This document shows positions 7,994-16,655 of a stretch of 64,000 nt of DNA, in pieces (position 1 is the stretch's first letter; every line of letters begins with the position of its first letter). The stretch is taken from NCBI RefSeq assembly GCF_039524015.1, contig NZ_BAAAGF010000001.1, positions 1,240,001-1,304,000 of the forward strand. Direction: 5' to 3'. This stretch comes from Gaetbulibacter_B jejuensis. Lineage in GTDB: Bacteria; Bacteroidota; Bacteroidia; Flavobacteriales; Flavobacteriaceae. A model generated the notes under the pieces. The model saw only the letters and a program-made list of their open reading frames with translations, did no database searches and was not told the origin of the DNA. The translations under genes and the position numbers were made by a program.

Positions 7994-9937
7994 ATGAGGA
8001 TACTTTTAGTCGCACTTCTATTCATATTTCAGTCATCTTATACCTATTCGCAAAACTTAGATAGCTTACTTACAGCTGCTAAAGAAATAAAGAATGATTC
8101 AGTAAGAATCAGGACGTTTAATAAGATTGGATTTAGTTATATATTCAACGATTCTGATAAAGCACTTCAAGTCATTACCGAAGGGAAAACGCAAGCCAAA
8201 GAGAGTGGGTTTAATTTTGGTTTAGCCGAATTAACAAATACACATGGTATCTATATGGATGTCACTGGTAAGTCCGATTCAGCTAAATACTACTTCACTA
8301 AAGCGTTAGATTTAAGTCATGAACACAACTTCAAAAATATTGAAGTCATGTGCATTAATAATTTAGGAATGTTTCATTGGAACAGAAGCGAATATGATGA
8401 CGCATTGAGGTTCTTTTTTGATGCTTTAAGAATGAATGATGTCATTGGCGATGAAAAACAAAGTCATACATACCTTAACAATATAGGTCTTATATATCAA
8501 GAAATGAATCTTAATGAAAAGGCATTGAGTTATCATGAAAAGGCATTAAAAATTCGAGAAGAGCATAACTTAGAAAATGACCAGATTACGTCATTAAATA
8601 ACATTGGCATCAACCTAAAAGATTTAGGACGCATTGATGAAGCTATAATGACATATAAAAAAGGATTAGTAATAGCAAAACGCACTAATAACCTTATAGA
8701 GTATTACAGGTTGTTAGATAACCTTGCAAATGCCTATAATGAAAATAATAACTATGATTTGGCTATCAAAACCTATTTACAAGCTTTGGATAAGCCTGAA
8801 GGTTTTGAGTCTGATGAAGCGTCTGAATTATCAACATACTCCAATTTAACAGCGTTGTATAACGAAATTAATGAACCACAAACCGCTTTGGGTTATGCTG
8901 AAAAAGGATTTAAACTGATTCAGAAATATCCTCAAATAAAAGCCAATTCAGGAGATCTTAACTTAAATACAGCTGAGAGTTATTACATGCTTCGAAATTT
9001 TAAAAAAGCACGAGAGCACACTCATAAATTTAGAATTTTAAAAGACTCTATTTTTTCTGAAAAGAATGCTCAAGCTATTGCTGATTTAGAAGTGAAATAT
9101 GACACCGAAAAAAAGGAAAAAGAAATACTGATACAACGTGCTGAACTTGCAGAGCATAAATTAACTATTCAAAAACAAAACTATCAACTTTATGGAGTGG
9201 TTTGCTTAGCAGTAGTTTTAGGGTTGATAGGATACTTATTTTTCAATCAGCAAAAACTTAAAAACAAGCAGCTAAAAAAAGAAAATGAACTCAAAGATGC
9301 GTTGATAAAAATTGAAACTCAAAATAAGCTTCAAGAACAACGTTTGAGAATTTCAAGAGATTTACATGATAATATTGGTGCGCAGCTTACCTTTATAATT
9401 TCTTCTATTGACAATCTTAAGTATGGTTTTGATATTAAAGATGAAACCCTAAACAAACGACTAGAAAGCATTAGCAATTTCACCTCAGAAACCATCTATG
9501 AGTTGCGCGATACTATTTGGGCAATGAATAAGGAAGAGATAACAATTGAAGACCTTATTTTACGAATTACAAATTACAAGGATAAAGCAAGATTTGCGTC
9601 GCAGGAAATAGAGTTCAATATTAATGTTTCTAATAAAGTTGATATTGAAAAGTCGTTTTCTTCGGTAACAGGAATAGGAATTCATAGAGTCGTTCAAGAA
9701 GCTGTACATAATGCCATAAAACATGCTAAGGCAACTAAAATTGAAATTAGTATAGACAAACCTAAGAACCACAAACTATCAATAATTGATAACGGAAAAG
9801 GTTTTGATCTCAACACTATCGAAAAAGGAAACGGTTTAACAAACATGAAAAAACGTGTTAATGATTTAGGAGGTGAGTTTTCAATTGATTCTAAATTAAA
9901 TGAAGGCACAACAATATCACTTACGTTCCCAAATTAA
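7994..9937 (+). CDS. TPR sensor histidine kinase (first of a tandem pair)
   Basis: From the ATG at 7994 the protein has 647 residues: signal peptide MRILLVALLFIFQSSYTYSQ, periplasmic tetratricopeptide repeats (about 45-345), a coiled coil, one transmembrane helix (LYGVVCLAVVLGLIGYLFF, about 405), a cytoplasmic coiled coil, a HisKA_3 dimerisation domain with RISRDLHDNIGAQ (phosphorylated His458) and a HATPase domain with NAIKHA, DNGKGFD and GNGLTNMKKR. The frame is open back to a TTG at 7814, but that lies in a terminator stem, and the ATG at 7877 would put a long basic extension before the signal peptide, so 7994 is preferred. The downstream paralogue (9976) and LuxR-type regulator (11915) are its likely partners. 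The signal sensed is unknown. Confidence 0.88.
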   Translation: MRILLVALLFIFQSSYTYSQNLDSLLTAAKEIKNDSVRIRTFNKIGFSYIFNDSDKALQVITEGKTQAKESGFNFGLAELTNTHGIYMDVTGKSDSAKYYFTKALDLSHEHNFKNIEVMCINNLGMFHWNRSEYDDALRFFFDALRMNDVIGDEKQSHTYLNNIGLIYQEMNLNEKALSYHEKALKIREEHNLENDQITSLNNIGINLKDLGRIDEAIMTYKKGLVIAKRTNNLIEYYRLLDNLANAYNENNNYDLAIKTYLQALDKPEGFESDEASELSTYSNLTALYNEINEPQTALGYAEKGFKLIQKYPQIKANSGDLNLNTAESYYMLRNFKKAREHTHKFRILKDSIFSEKNAQAIADLEVKYDTEKKEKEILIQRAELAEHKLTIQKQNYQLYGVVCLAVVLGLIGYLFFNQQKLKNKQLKKENELKDALIKIETQNKLQEQRLRISRDLHDNIGAQLTFIISSIDNLKYGFDIKDETLNKRLESISNFTSETIYELRDTIWAMNKEEITIEDLILRITNYKDKARFASQEIEFNINVSNKVDIEKSFSSVTGIGIHRVVQEAVHNAIKHAKATKIEISIDKPKNHKLSIIDNGKGFDLNTIEKGNGLTNMKKRVNDLGGEFSIDSKLNEGTTISLTFPN

Positions 9938-9975
9938 TTTCTAACTTTAAACAAATCAACCAACTACTTTATAAT

Positions 9976-11850
9976 ATGAAAACATTTTGGCTGACAGTTT
10001 TTGGTATTCTTTATTTCTCTATTGGTTTTTCTCAAAACAATGTAGCAGTACTTAATGACTCAGCAATGGATATGTATAAAACCAATCCTCAAAAGTCAAT
10101 TGAGTTATTGGAAAAGGCATTGACAATTTCTGAAAAAAATAAAGTAGTTAACAACATTGCATTAAGCAAAAATAACTTAGGAATTGTAAAACGAGATTTA
10201 GGACTATTCACTGAAGCTAAATTACTGTCAACTGCTGCTTTGGAAACTTCAACAGATTCTATAATCATTGCTTCAGCCTATAACAATGTTGGTGCGTGTA
10301 ATCGTAATTTAGGATTGTATGAAGATGCTTTAGCAGCTTATGTAGAAGCGCTTAAAATCTACGATGCTAAAAGCATGGATTCGCATAGAGCAACTGTAAC
10401 AAACAATATAGGAACAGTATATAGCTACCTTGGAATGAACCAACAAGCTATTGAAAATCATCTTAAAGCCAAAGATATTTTTGAGGCTGAAGACAATAAA
10501 AAAGGAATGTCTGAGGTCTACAATAGTATTGCTATTATTTATGCTAATGATGGTGACTTGCTAAAATCACTTGATTATTTTAAAGCCTCCTTGAAGCTTG
10601 AAGAAGACCTGAACAGTCAAAAAGGAATTGCGGAATCCACCAACAATGTTGGAGCAGTGTATTATTATTTAGAAGAAATAGACTCTGCTCTATTGTATTT
10701 TAATAAATCAGTAAAGGCAGAGCGTGCTATAGGCAACCAAACAGGAATTGGTGCCACTTACAATAATATTGCTGATGTGCTTATTGAAAACAATCGTTTG
10801 GAAGAAGCTAAAGTGTATCTAGATAGTGGTTACTATTATACAAGAAAAGCAAAATCGGCAACAGATATAGAAACAGCGTTACACAATTACTCTCAATATT
10901 ACGAAGCTAAAAAACAACCTCAAAAAGCCTTAGAGTATTACAAAAGTTTCACTTTGTTTAGAGACAGTATTTTAAATATTGAAACCAATGGTAAGGTTGC
11001 CGAATTGGAAATTCAATATCAAACTGAAAAGAAGGAAAAAGAAATCTTGTCGCAACGTGCTGATTTAGCCGAAAAAGAACTCGATTTAAGTAAAAAGAAC
11101 AACTACATTTTAGGTTTAGTGGCATTAGCAATTGTACTCTCGCTTTTGGGTTACTTAGTGTACAGTCAGCAAAAAATAAAAAACCGACAGTTGCTTCGCG
11201 AAAACCAGCTTAAAGATGCTTTGGCAAAAATTGAAACTCAAAGTAAGCTTCAAGACCAAAGACTACGAATTTCAAGAGATTTACACGATAACATTGGAGC
11301 GCAATTAACGTTTATCATTTCATCTTTAGACAATTTAAAATACGGATTTAAACTACCAGAAAAATTAGGCGATAAGCTTAAAAGTATAAGCACATTTACC
11401 TCATCAACCATTTATGAGTTACGCGATACTATTTGGGCAATGAATAAAAATGAAATATCTATTGAAGATTTACAATCTAGAATTTCAAATTTTATTGATA
11501 AAGCACATATCGCTTCAGAAGGTATTGAATTTAATTTTAATAAAGGAGAACACATTAATGATGACTTACAGTTTACTTCAGTTGAAGGGATGAATATTTA
11601 TCGTATCATTCAAGAGTCAGTTAATAATGCTATAAAATATGCTGAAGCGACTAAAATAACGGTTGAGGTAAATCAGGTAGATGATAAACTTTTAGTTCAA
11701 GTTTCTGATAACGGAAAAGGGTTTGATGCTCAAAAAGTTGAACTTGGTAATGGACTCAATAATATGAAAAAACGCGCTCATGAAATTGATGGAGAGTTAA
11801 CTGTAACCTCTGCAGAAGGTAACGGAACGGTAATTAGGTTACAGATGTAA
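9976..11850 (+). CDS. TPR sensor histidine kinase (second of a tandem pair)
   Basis: A 624-residue paralogue of the preceding kinase with the same order: signal peptide (MKTFWLTVFGILYFSIGFSQ), periplasmic TPR array (about 30-335) with repeated NNIGTVYSYLG / NNVGAVYYYLE units, coiled coil with EIQYQTEKKEKEILSQRADL, one transmembrane helix (about 380-400), HisKA_3 domain with RISRDLHDNIGAQ (His437) and HATPase domain with NAIKYA, DNGKGFD and GNGLNNMKKR. The kinase halves of the two proteins are nearly identical in their motifs while the TPR sensors differ, which points to gene duplication. It starts 38 bases after the first kinase, and the response regulator follows after 64 bases. Confidence 0.9.
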   Translation: MKTFWLTVFGILYFSIGFSQNNVAVLNDSAMDMYKTNPQKSIELLEKALTISEKNKVVNNIALSKNNLGIVKRDLGLFTEAKLLSTAALETSTDSIIIASAYNNVGACNRNLGLYEDALAAYVEALKIYDAKSMDSHRATVTNNIGTVYSYLGMNQQAIENHLKAKDIFEAEDNKKGMSEVYNSIAIIYANDGDLLKSLDYFKASLKLEEDLNSQKGIAESTNNVGAVYYYLEEIDSALLYFNKSVKAERAIGNQTGIGATYNNIADVLIENNRLEEAKVYLDSGYYYTRKAKSATDIETALHNYSQYYEAKKQPQKALEYYKSFTLFRDSILNIETNGKVAELEIQYQTEKKEKEILSQRADLAEKELDLSKKNNYILGLVALAIVLSLLGYLVYSQQKIKNRQLLRENQLKDALAKIETQSKLQDQRLRISRDLHDNIGAQLTFIISSLDNLKYGFKLPEKLGDKLKSISTFTSSTIYELRDTIWAMNKNEISIEDLQSRISNFIDKAHIASEGIEFNFNKGEHINDDLQFTSVEGMNIYRIIQESVNNAIKYAEATKITVEVNQVDDKLLVQVSDNGKGFDAQKVELGNGLNNMKKRAHEIDGELTVTSAEGNGTVIRLQM

Positions 11851-11914
11851 TATACGTCATGTATCGTATAGGTGAAATTCAATACGTTTACTATTTTTAT
11901 AAAAATACCAGCCA

Positions 11915-12565
11915 ATGAACATTAAAATAGCCATAGTTGACGACAACACATTTTTAATAAATGCAGTAAAAGAGAAGCTGTCTTTTTTTGAGGACTTGAA
12001 TTTTAAATTTTCAGCAATGAATGGTTCTGATTTATTATCTAAATTGGAAAGCAATCACAATCTTGATTTAATCCTTATGGATATTGAAATGCCAGTGCTT
12101 AATGGTATTGAAACTACTGAAATAGTCAAGCAAAAATATCCTCATATAAAAATCATTATGCTTACTGTTTTTGATAATGATGAAAACATTTTCAATGCCA
12201 TAAAAGCAGGAGCTGATGGCTATTTGCTAAAAGAAATTAATGCTAAAGATTTACATAGTGGTATTCTTGAAACATTAAATGGAGGCGCAGCTATGAATCC
12301 TTCAATAGCACTAAAAACCTTGAAATTACTTCGAAATCCTATGAGTATTGAAAACGAAAAGGATAAAGAAGATATTAAACTTACTGCAAGAGAGACTGAA
12401 GTGTTAGAGCACTTGAGCAAAGGATTGAATTACGTGCAAATTGCTGAAAACTTAATTCTTTCAACAGGTACTGTAAGAAAGCATATTGAAAATATTTACA
12501 AAAAGCTACAAGTGCATAATAAACTTGAAGCGGTACAAAAAGCAAAGAAAAATAACCTTATTTAA
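11915..12565 (+). CDS. LuxR/NarL-type response regulator
   Basis: A 216-residue response regulator. The receiver domain (1-120) has the acidic pair Asp9-Asp10, the phospho-acceptor Asp56 in LILMDIEMPVLNG, and the conserved Thr/Lys region near LTVFDNDE and LLKEI. The C-terminal LuxR-type helix-turn-helix (about 148-205) reads LTARETEVLEHLSKGLNYVQ then STGTVRKHIENIYKKLQVHN. HisKA_3 kinases normally pair with NarL/LuxR regulators, so this is the expected partner of the two kinases just upstream. Its last 8 bases overlap the end of coaD on the other strand. Confidence 0.93.
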   Translation: MNIKIAIVDDNTFLINAVKEKLSFFEDLNFKFSAMNGSDLLSKLESNHNLDLILMDIEMPVLNGIETTEIVKQKYPHIKIIMLTVFDNDENIFNAIKAGADGYLLKEINAKDLHSGILETLNGGAAMNPSIALKTLKLLRNPMSIENEKDKEDIKLTARETEVLEHLSKGLNYVQIAENLILSTGTVRKHIENIYKKLQVHNKLEAVQKAKKNNLI

Positions 12566-13013
12566 TGTTTACACTATCAGGTACTAAAACAGTGTAATCA
12601 CCATTATTGCGAATAACATCTCTAACAATTGAAGACGAAATAAACGATGTTTTTGCAGCAGTAAGCAAGAAAACGGTTTCAATTTTAGAAAGTTTACGGT
12701 TGGTATGTGCTATTGCTTTTTCAAACTCAAAATCAGCAGGATTACGTAAACCACGTAAAATAAATTGAGCATCAATCTTTTTACAGAATTCTATAGTTAA
12801 ACCTTCATAAGTTACTACAGACACTTTAGGTTCATCTTTAAACGCATTTTCAATAAAGGCTTTACGTTCTTCAAGAGAAAACATATAGTTTTTATCAGCA
12901 TTAATACCAATAGCTACAACTACTTCATCAAAAAGCTTTACACCACGTTTAATAATATCGTAATGTCCTAAAGTAATTGGATCAAAAGACCCTGGAAAGA
13001 TTGCGCGTTTCAT
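12558..13013 (-). CDS. coaD: Phosphopantetheine adenylyltransferase
   Basis: A 151-residue nucleotidyltransferase that transfers AMP from ATP to 4'-phosphopantetheine, the fourth step of coenzyme A synthesis. It begins MKRAIFPGSFDPITLGHYDI with the T/HxGH motif (His18), has the mid-protein RGLRNPADFEFE substrate loop and the C-terminal ISSSIVRDV (ISSTxVR-like) motif. Length is slightly short of the usual 155-165. It ends tail-to-tail with the response regulator, sharing 8 bases, and lies 18 bases downstream of ddl, with which it is probably cotranscribed. Confidence 0.95.
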   Translation of the reverse strand: MKRAIFPGSFDPITLGHYDIIKRGVKLFDEVVVAIGINADKNYMFSLEERKAFIENAFKDEPKVSVVTYEGLTIEFCKKIDAQFILRGLRNPADFEFEKAIAHTNRKLSKIETVFLLTAAKTSFISSSIVRDVIRNNGDYTVLVPDSVNIK

Positions 13014-13031
13014 AATGTAAAATTACAGATT

Positions 13032-14006
13032 TTATTTCAAAGCCTCTTCAATAGCATTTTCAAAAAGAGCGCTTAAGCTTATTCCTGCTGTTGCAGCTTG
13101 CTGAGGTAATATGCTGGCTTTAGTTAAACCAGGTACTGTGTTAACTTCTAAAAGATGAGGTTCTCCATCTTTAAAAATATATTCGCTTCGGCTAAACCCT
13201 TTTAGCTTCAAAATGGTATACACCTGTTTAGCAACTGTATTAACCTTTTCTTCTTGTGTTTTGCTTAATCTGGCAGGAGTTATTTCTTGCGATTCACCCA
13301 AATATTTTGCTTTGTAATCAAAAAAATCATTGTTGCTCACAATTTCAGTAATCGGTAAAACGGTTACTTCTCCTTTGTAAGTAATCACACCAACCGAAAC
13401 TTCAGTGCCATCTAAAAACGATTCAATAATTACTTCGTCATCTTCTTTAAAAGCGACATCAAGAGCGTTTTTTATATCTTCTTTTTTATAGACTTTAGTA
13501 ATCCCAAAACTACTACCAGCTTTATTTGCTTTTACAAAACAAGGTAAGCCAACTTTGTTGACAATGTCGTTTTCATTAACTGCATCTCCTTGGTTGAGGT
13601 AATAGGACGTTGCGGTTTTAATTCCGTAAGGTTTTAAGGTGCTTAAACAGTCACGTTTGTTAAATGTTAATGCGGCTTGATACATGCCACAACTAGTATG
13701 CGGAATGTTTAACAACTCAAGATATCCTTGCATGTAGCCATCTTCACCAGGAGTGCCATGAATAGCATTAAACACACAATCAAAAGTTATTTTCTTGTCT
13801 TCAAGAGTAATCGAAAAGTCATTTCTGTCAATAGGAAATTCTACATCATTGTCATTAACATAAACCCATTTGTGCTTAAAAATATGTATTCTGTAAGCGT
13901 TGTATTTTGAAGTGTCTAGAGTTTCATAAACCACTTGACCGCTTTTTAAGGATATTTCATACTCGCTAGAATATCCTCCCATTATAATGGCAATATTTTT
14001 TTTCAT
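13032..14006 (-). CDS. ddl: D-alanine--D-alanine ligase
   Basis: From the ATG at 14006 the protein has 324 residues and begins MKKNIAIIMGGYSSEYEISL, the usual start of Ddl. The ATP-grasp fold is complete: GYMQGYLELLNIPHTSCG, the LPCFVKANKAGSSFG nucleotide loop, VIIESFLDGTEVSVGVI, and the C-terminal FSRSEYIFKDGEPHLLEVNT metal-binding segment with PGLTKASILPQQA. It makes D-Ala-D-Ala for peptidoglycan. An in-frame ATG at 14024 would add six residues but lies inside a short palindrome, so 14006 is chosen. The gene is divergent from the PASTA gene, a cell-wall neighbour, and upstream of coaD. Confidence 0.95.
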   Translation of the reverse strand: MKKNIAIIMGGYSSEYEISLKSGQVVYETLDTSKYNAYRIHIFKHKWVYVNDNDVEFPIDRNDFSITLEDKKITFDCVFNAIHGTPGEDGYMQGYLELLNIPHTSCGMYQAALTFNKRDCLSTLKPYGIKTATSYYLNQGDAVNENDIVNKVGLPCFVKANKAGSSFGITKVYKKEDIKNALDVAFKEDDEVIIESFLDGTEVSVGVITYKGEVTVLPITEIVSNNDFFDYKAKYLGESQEITPARLSKTQEEKVNTVAKQVYTILKLKGFSRSEYIFKDGEPHLLEVNTVPGLTKASILPQQAATAGISLSALFENAIEEALK

Positions 14007-14012
14007 ATAAAG

Positions 14013-14028
14013 TCCTGTGTTCACAGGA
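14013..14028. repeat. 16-base palindrome directly upstream of ddl
   Basis: TCCTGTG (14013-14019) and CACAGGA (14022-14028) form a perfect 7-base-pair stem with a TT loop, ending 6 bases before the ddl ATG on the minus strand. No T-run follows. The arm sequence TCCTG/CAGGA is shared with the elements at 15,873 and 32,320, so it is probably a member of the same dispersed repeat class, though an operator or a translational hairpin is possible. Confidence 0.5.
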
Positions 14029-14141
14029 ATTGCTGTTAATTAATAATCACTCGATAATCCGAAACAAACAATAAAACGTAACTAATAATAGTTAAGCTAA
14101 AATAGCACATTAAAGCAAAAGAAAAAACCTTTGAGTTTTTA

Positions 14142-14149
14142 TATATTTG
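14142..14149 (+). promoter_or_regulatory. Putative promoter -7 element for the PASTA gene
   Basis: TATATTTG at 14142-14149 matches the Bacteroidota -7 consensus TAnnTTTG exactly and lies 20 bases before the ATG at 14170. A clear -33 TTTG at the expected 19-base distance is missing, so this is only a candidate. Confidence 0.35.
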
Positions 14150-14169
14150 TCATAATCTAATTTCCATTT

Positions 14170-14727
14170 ATGAGTTTAGTAAAGTTTCTTACCAGTAAAG
14201 CATTTTTAAAACAAATTGCACTGGCTATCGTTGCTCTTGTAGTATTATCGTTTTTAATATTACAATGGCTGAAAAGTTACACCAACCATGGTGAGTTTGT
14301 AGAAGTGCCAGATTTAAAAGGTAAGACTTTAGAAACCGTTCAAATAGAATTAGGTGATAATGACTTGCAAATGGAAATTCAGGATTCGGCTAACTACAAT
14401 CCTAATTATCCTAAATATTCAGTTATTGAGCAATATCCTTTAGCAGGTACTCAGGTTAAAGAAAACCGAAAAATCTATCTTATTTTAAATCCATCAGGTT
14501 ATCGTAAGGTTGCAGTCCCAAATATTGTAAGACGTACTTTTAGACAAGCCAAACCAACTCTAGAAGCATTAGGGTTTGAAGTAGGAAAAATCACTTATGT
14601 TGATGACCTTGGTAAAGATGAGGTGATTGCTGTAAAATATGAAGGAGAAACTCTTAAAGCTGGAGATTTATTACCACTAACCACAAAAATTGATTTGGTT
14701 TTAGGTAATGGTAACCGATCAAACTAA
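14170..14727 (+). CDS. Membrane-anchored PASTA domain protein
   Basis: A 185-residue protein with one N-terminal transmembrane helix (about 15-33) and two extracytoplasmic PASTA domains: residues about 42-107 (EVPDLKGKTLETVQIELGDN then YSVIEQYPLAGTQVKENRKI) and about 115-182 (AVPNIVRRTFRQAKPTLEAL then GETLKAGDLLPLTTKIDLVL). PASTA domains bind peptidoglycan fragments in kinases and penicillin-binding proteins; here no kinase is attached. The gene is followed after 2 bases by the RluD-type gene and the pair is common in flavobacteria, next to ddl. A role in envelope sensing or assembly is inferred from the domains only. Confidence 0.88.
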   Translation: MSLVKFLTSKAFLKQIALAIVALVVLSFLILQWLKSYTNHGEFVEVPDLKGKTLETVQIELGDNDLQMEIQDSANYNPNYPKYSVIEQYPLAGTQVKENRKIYLILNPSGYRKVAVPNIVRRTFRQAKPTLEALGFEVGKITYVDDLGKDEVIAVKYEGETLKAGDLLPLTTKIDLVLGNGNRSN

Positions 14728-14729
14728 AC

Positions 14730-15767
14730 ATGGCAGATCACGATACTTCAATAGACGACAATGATGATGAGTTGTACGAACATTATTCGTTTACCGCTGA
14801 AAAAGGTCAGCAACCACTTCGTATAGATAAATATTTAATGAATTTTATTGAAAACGCAACACGCAATAAAATTCAAACTGCTGCAAAAAACGGAAGTATT
14901 TACGTTAATGATACTCCTGTAAAGCAAAATTACAAGGTAAAACCATTTGATAAAATCAGAGTGCTTTTTGAGCATCCTCCTTATGAGTATTTGTTAACGC
15001 CTGAGAATATTCCGTTGGATATTGTTTATGAAGATGACGAGCTATTGGTAGTTAATAAACCTGCAGGAATGGTTGTGCATCCTGGTCATGGTAACTATTC
15101 AGGGACTTTAATAAACGCTTTAACCTATCATTTTGATAACTTACCAAACAATTCTAGTAATCGTCCTGGATTAGTGCATCGTATCGATAAAGATACTAGC
15201 GGACTTCTAGTGGTTGCAAAAACTGAAGAGGCTATGACGCATTTGTCTAAGCAGTTTTTTGATAAAACCAGTGAGCGCGAATATGTGGCTTTGGTTTGGG
15301 GAAATGTTGATGAGGATTCAGGTACTGTAGAAGGTAATATTGGTCGTCATCCAAAAAACAGACTGCAAAACACCGTTTTTGAAGGTGATGATGCCGATAA
15401 AGGCAAGCCAGCAGTAACTCATTACAAAGTAATTGAGCGTTTAGGTTATGTAACTTTAGTGTCTTGTAAGTTAGAAACTGGACGTACACACCAAATTCGA
15501 GTGCACATGAAACACATTGGACATACACTGTTTAATGACGAACGTTATGGTGGCGAAAAAATACTAAAAGGAACAACCTTCAATAAATACAAGCAGTTTG
15601 TGGAAAACTGTTTTAAAGTATTGCCACGACAAGCACTACATGCTAAAACACTTGGGTTTGAGCATCCTAAAACTGGAGAGTTTTTACGTTTTAATACCGA
15701 AATTCCTGAAGACATGCAGCTGTGTGTTGAAAAATGGCGTAACTACTCCAAGCATCAAGAATTGTAA
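14730..15767 (+). CDS. RluA/RluD family 23S rRNA pseudouridine synthase
   Basis: A 345-residue enzyme with an acidic N-terminal tail, an S4 RNA-binding domain (about 28-80, LRIDKYLMNFIENATRNKIQ) and the RluA catalytic domain. The catalytic loop is RPGLVHRIDKDTSGLLVVAK with Asp153 as the nucleophile; LLVVNKPAGMVVHPG and LETGRTHQIRVHMKHIGHT are the other family motifs. The S4 domain plus this length is like E. coli RluD, which modifies helix 69 of 23S rRNA (positions 1911/1915/1917); the exact target is inferred. It begins 2 bases after the PASTA gene stop and is translationally coupled to it. Confidence 0.92.
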   Translation: MADHDTSIDDNDDELYEHYSFTAEKGQQPLRIDKYLMNFIENATRNKIQTAAKNGSIYVNDTPVKQNYKVKPFDKIRVLFEHPPYEYLLTPENIPLDIVYEDDELLVVNKPAGMVVHPGHGNYSGTLINALTYHFDNLPNNSSNRPGLVHRIDKDTSGLLVVAKTEEAMTHLSKQFFDKTSEREYVALVWGNVDEDSGTVEGNIGRHPKNRLQNTVFEGDDADKGKPAVTHYKVIERLGYVTLVSCKLETGRTHQIRVHMKHIGHTLFNDERYGGEKILKGTTFNKYKQFVENCFKVLPRQALHAKTLGFEHPKTGEFLRFNTEIPEDMQLCVEKWRNYSKHQEL

Positions 15768-15833
15768 TAAGTTTTCTCAATAGTTTTATTGAAAAGAATA
15801 AAACCTAAAGTTGATTTTATAACTAGGTAATTG

Positions 15834-15841
15834 TAACTTTG
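15834..15841 (+). promoter_or_regulatory. Putative yaaA promoter -7 element
   Basis: TAACTTTG at 15834-15841 matches TAnnTTTG. A GTTG (one mismatch to TTTG) lies 20 bases upstream at 15810-15813. Transcription would start about 15848, some 50 bases before the yaaA ATG, and the transcript would contain the hairpin at 15873-15890. Confidence 0.45.
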
Positions 15842-15872
15842 AAAAAGAACTATTGTTTAACTTTTAAAGAGA

Positions 15873-15890
15873 TTCCTGCTTTCGCAGGAA
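15873..15890. repeat. Hairpin repeat abutting the yaaA start
   Basis: TTCCTGC (15873-15879) and GCAGGAA (15884-15890) form a perfect 7-base-pair stem with a four-base loop. The right arm touches the first of two in-frame ATG codons (15891, 15897). The sequence TTCCTGCTTTCGCAGGAA is a motif known to recur between genes in flavobacterial genomes. Sitting at the ribosome entry site it could affect translation. Confidence 0.6.
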
Positions 15891-15896
15891 ATGATT

Positions 15897-16655
15897 ATGA
15901 AACTCGTTTTATCACCAGCAAAATCTTTAGATTACGAAAGTAAACTTCCCACAACAAAAACTACTGAAGCTTGTTTTTTAAACGAAGCTGAACGCCTTAA
16001 TAAGTTGCTTAAAAAGAAGTCGGCTAAAAGTTTGTCAAAGCTTATGAATATCTCTGATAATCTTGGGCAATTAAACTACGAGCGTAATCAAGACTGGAGC
16101 TTGCCATTTACAAAAGACAATGCAAGACAAGCTGTTTATGCTTTTAGTGGTGATGTGTATAGAGGCTTAGACGCTTACACTATTGAAAGTAGTAAGTTAG
16201 ATACTTTAGAAGACACAGTTCGCATTATTTCAGGACTCTATGGTGTTTTAAAACCATTGGATTTAATTCAACCTTACCGTTTAGAAATGGGAACTAAATT
16301 TCCAGTAGGAAAAAACAAAAACTTATACGAGTTCTGGAAAAAGAAAGTTACTCAAGCACTCAATGACGAGCTGCAAGACGATGAGGTGTTCTTAAATTTA
16401 GCGAGTAACGAGTATTTTAAAGCTATTGATACCAAAGCATTAAAAGTTACTGTAATTACTGCCAGTTTTAAGGATTTAAAAAATGGCGAATACAAAACCA
16501 TTATGACTTTTGCTAAACTTGCCAGAGGTTATATGACACGATATATTGTAGATACCAATTCCAAAACCATTGACGACCTTAAAGGGTTTAACTACGAAGG
16601 TTATGGCTTTAGCGAAAGCATGTCTACTAAAAACGACTTGGTATTTATAAGATAA
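15897..16655 (+). CDS. yaaA: YaaA family peroxide stress protein
   Basis: A protein of 252 residues from the ATG at 15897 (MKLVLSPAKSLDYES), which aligns with the usual start of YaaA (MLILISPAKTLDY); an ATG two codons earlier at 15891 is the alternative. Family motifs include RQAVYAFSGDVYRGLDAYT, RIISGLYGVLKPLDLIQPYR, LEMGTKF, LNLASNEYFKAI and the C-terminal ARGYMTRYI with FNYEGYGFSES. YaaA (DUF328) lowers free iron and binds DNA during hydrogen peroxide stress in E. coli. Length is typical (about 250-258). It is preceded by a hairpin and a candidate promoter and ends 1 base before the THX gene of the opposite strand. Confidence 0.93.
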   Translation: MKLVLSPAKSLDYESKLPTTKTTEACFLNEAERLNKLLKKKSAKSLSKLMNISDNLGQLNYERNQDWSLPFTKDNARQAVYAFSGDVYRGLDAYTIESSKLDTLEDTVRIISGLYGVLKPLDLIQPYRLEMGTKFPVGKNKNLYEFWKKKVTQALNDELQDDEVFLNLASNEYFKAIDTKALKVTVITASFKDLKNGEYKTIMTFAKLARGYMTRYIVDTNSKTIDDLKGFNYEGYGFSESMSTKNDLVFIR

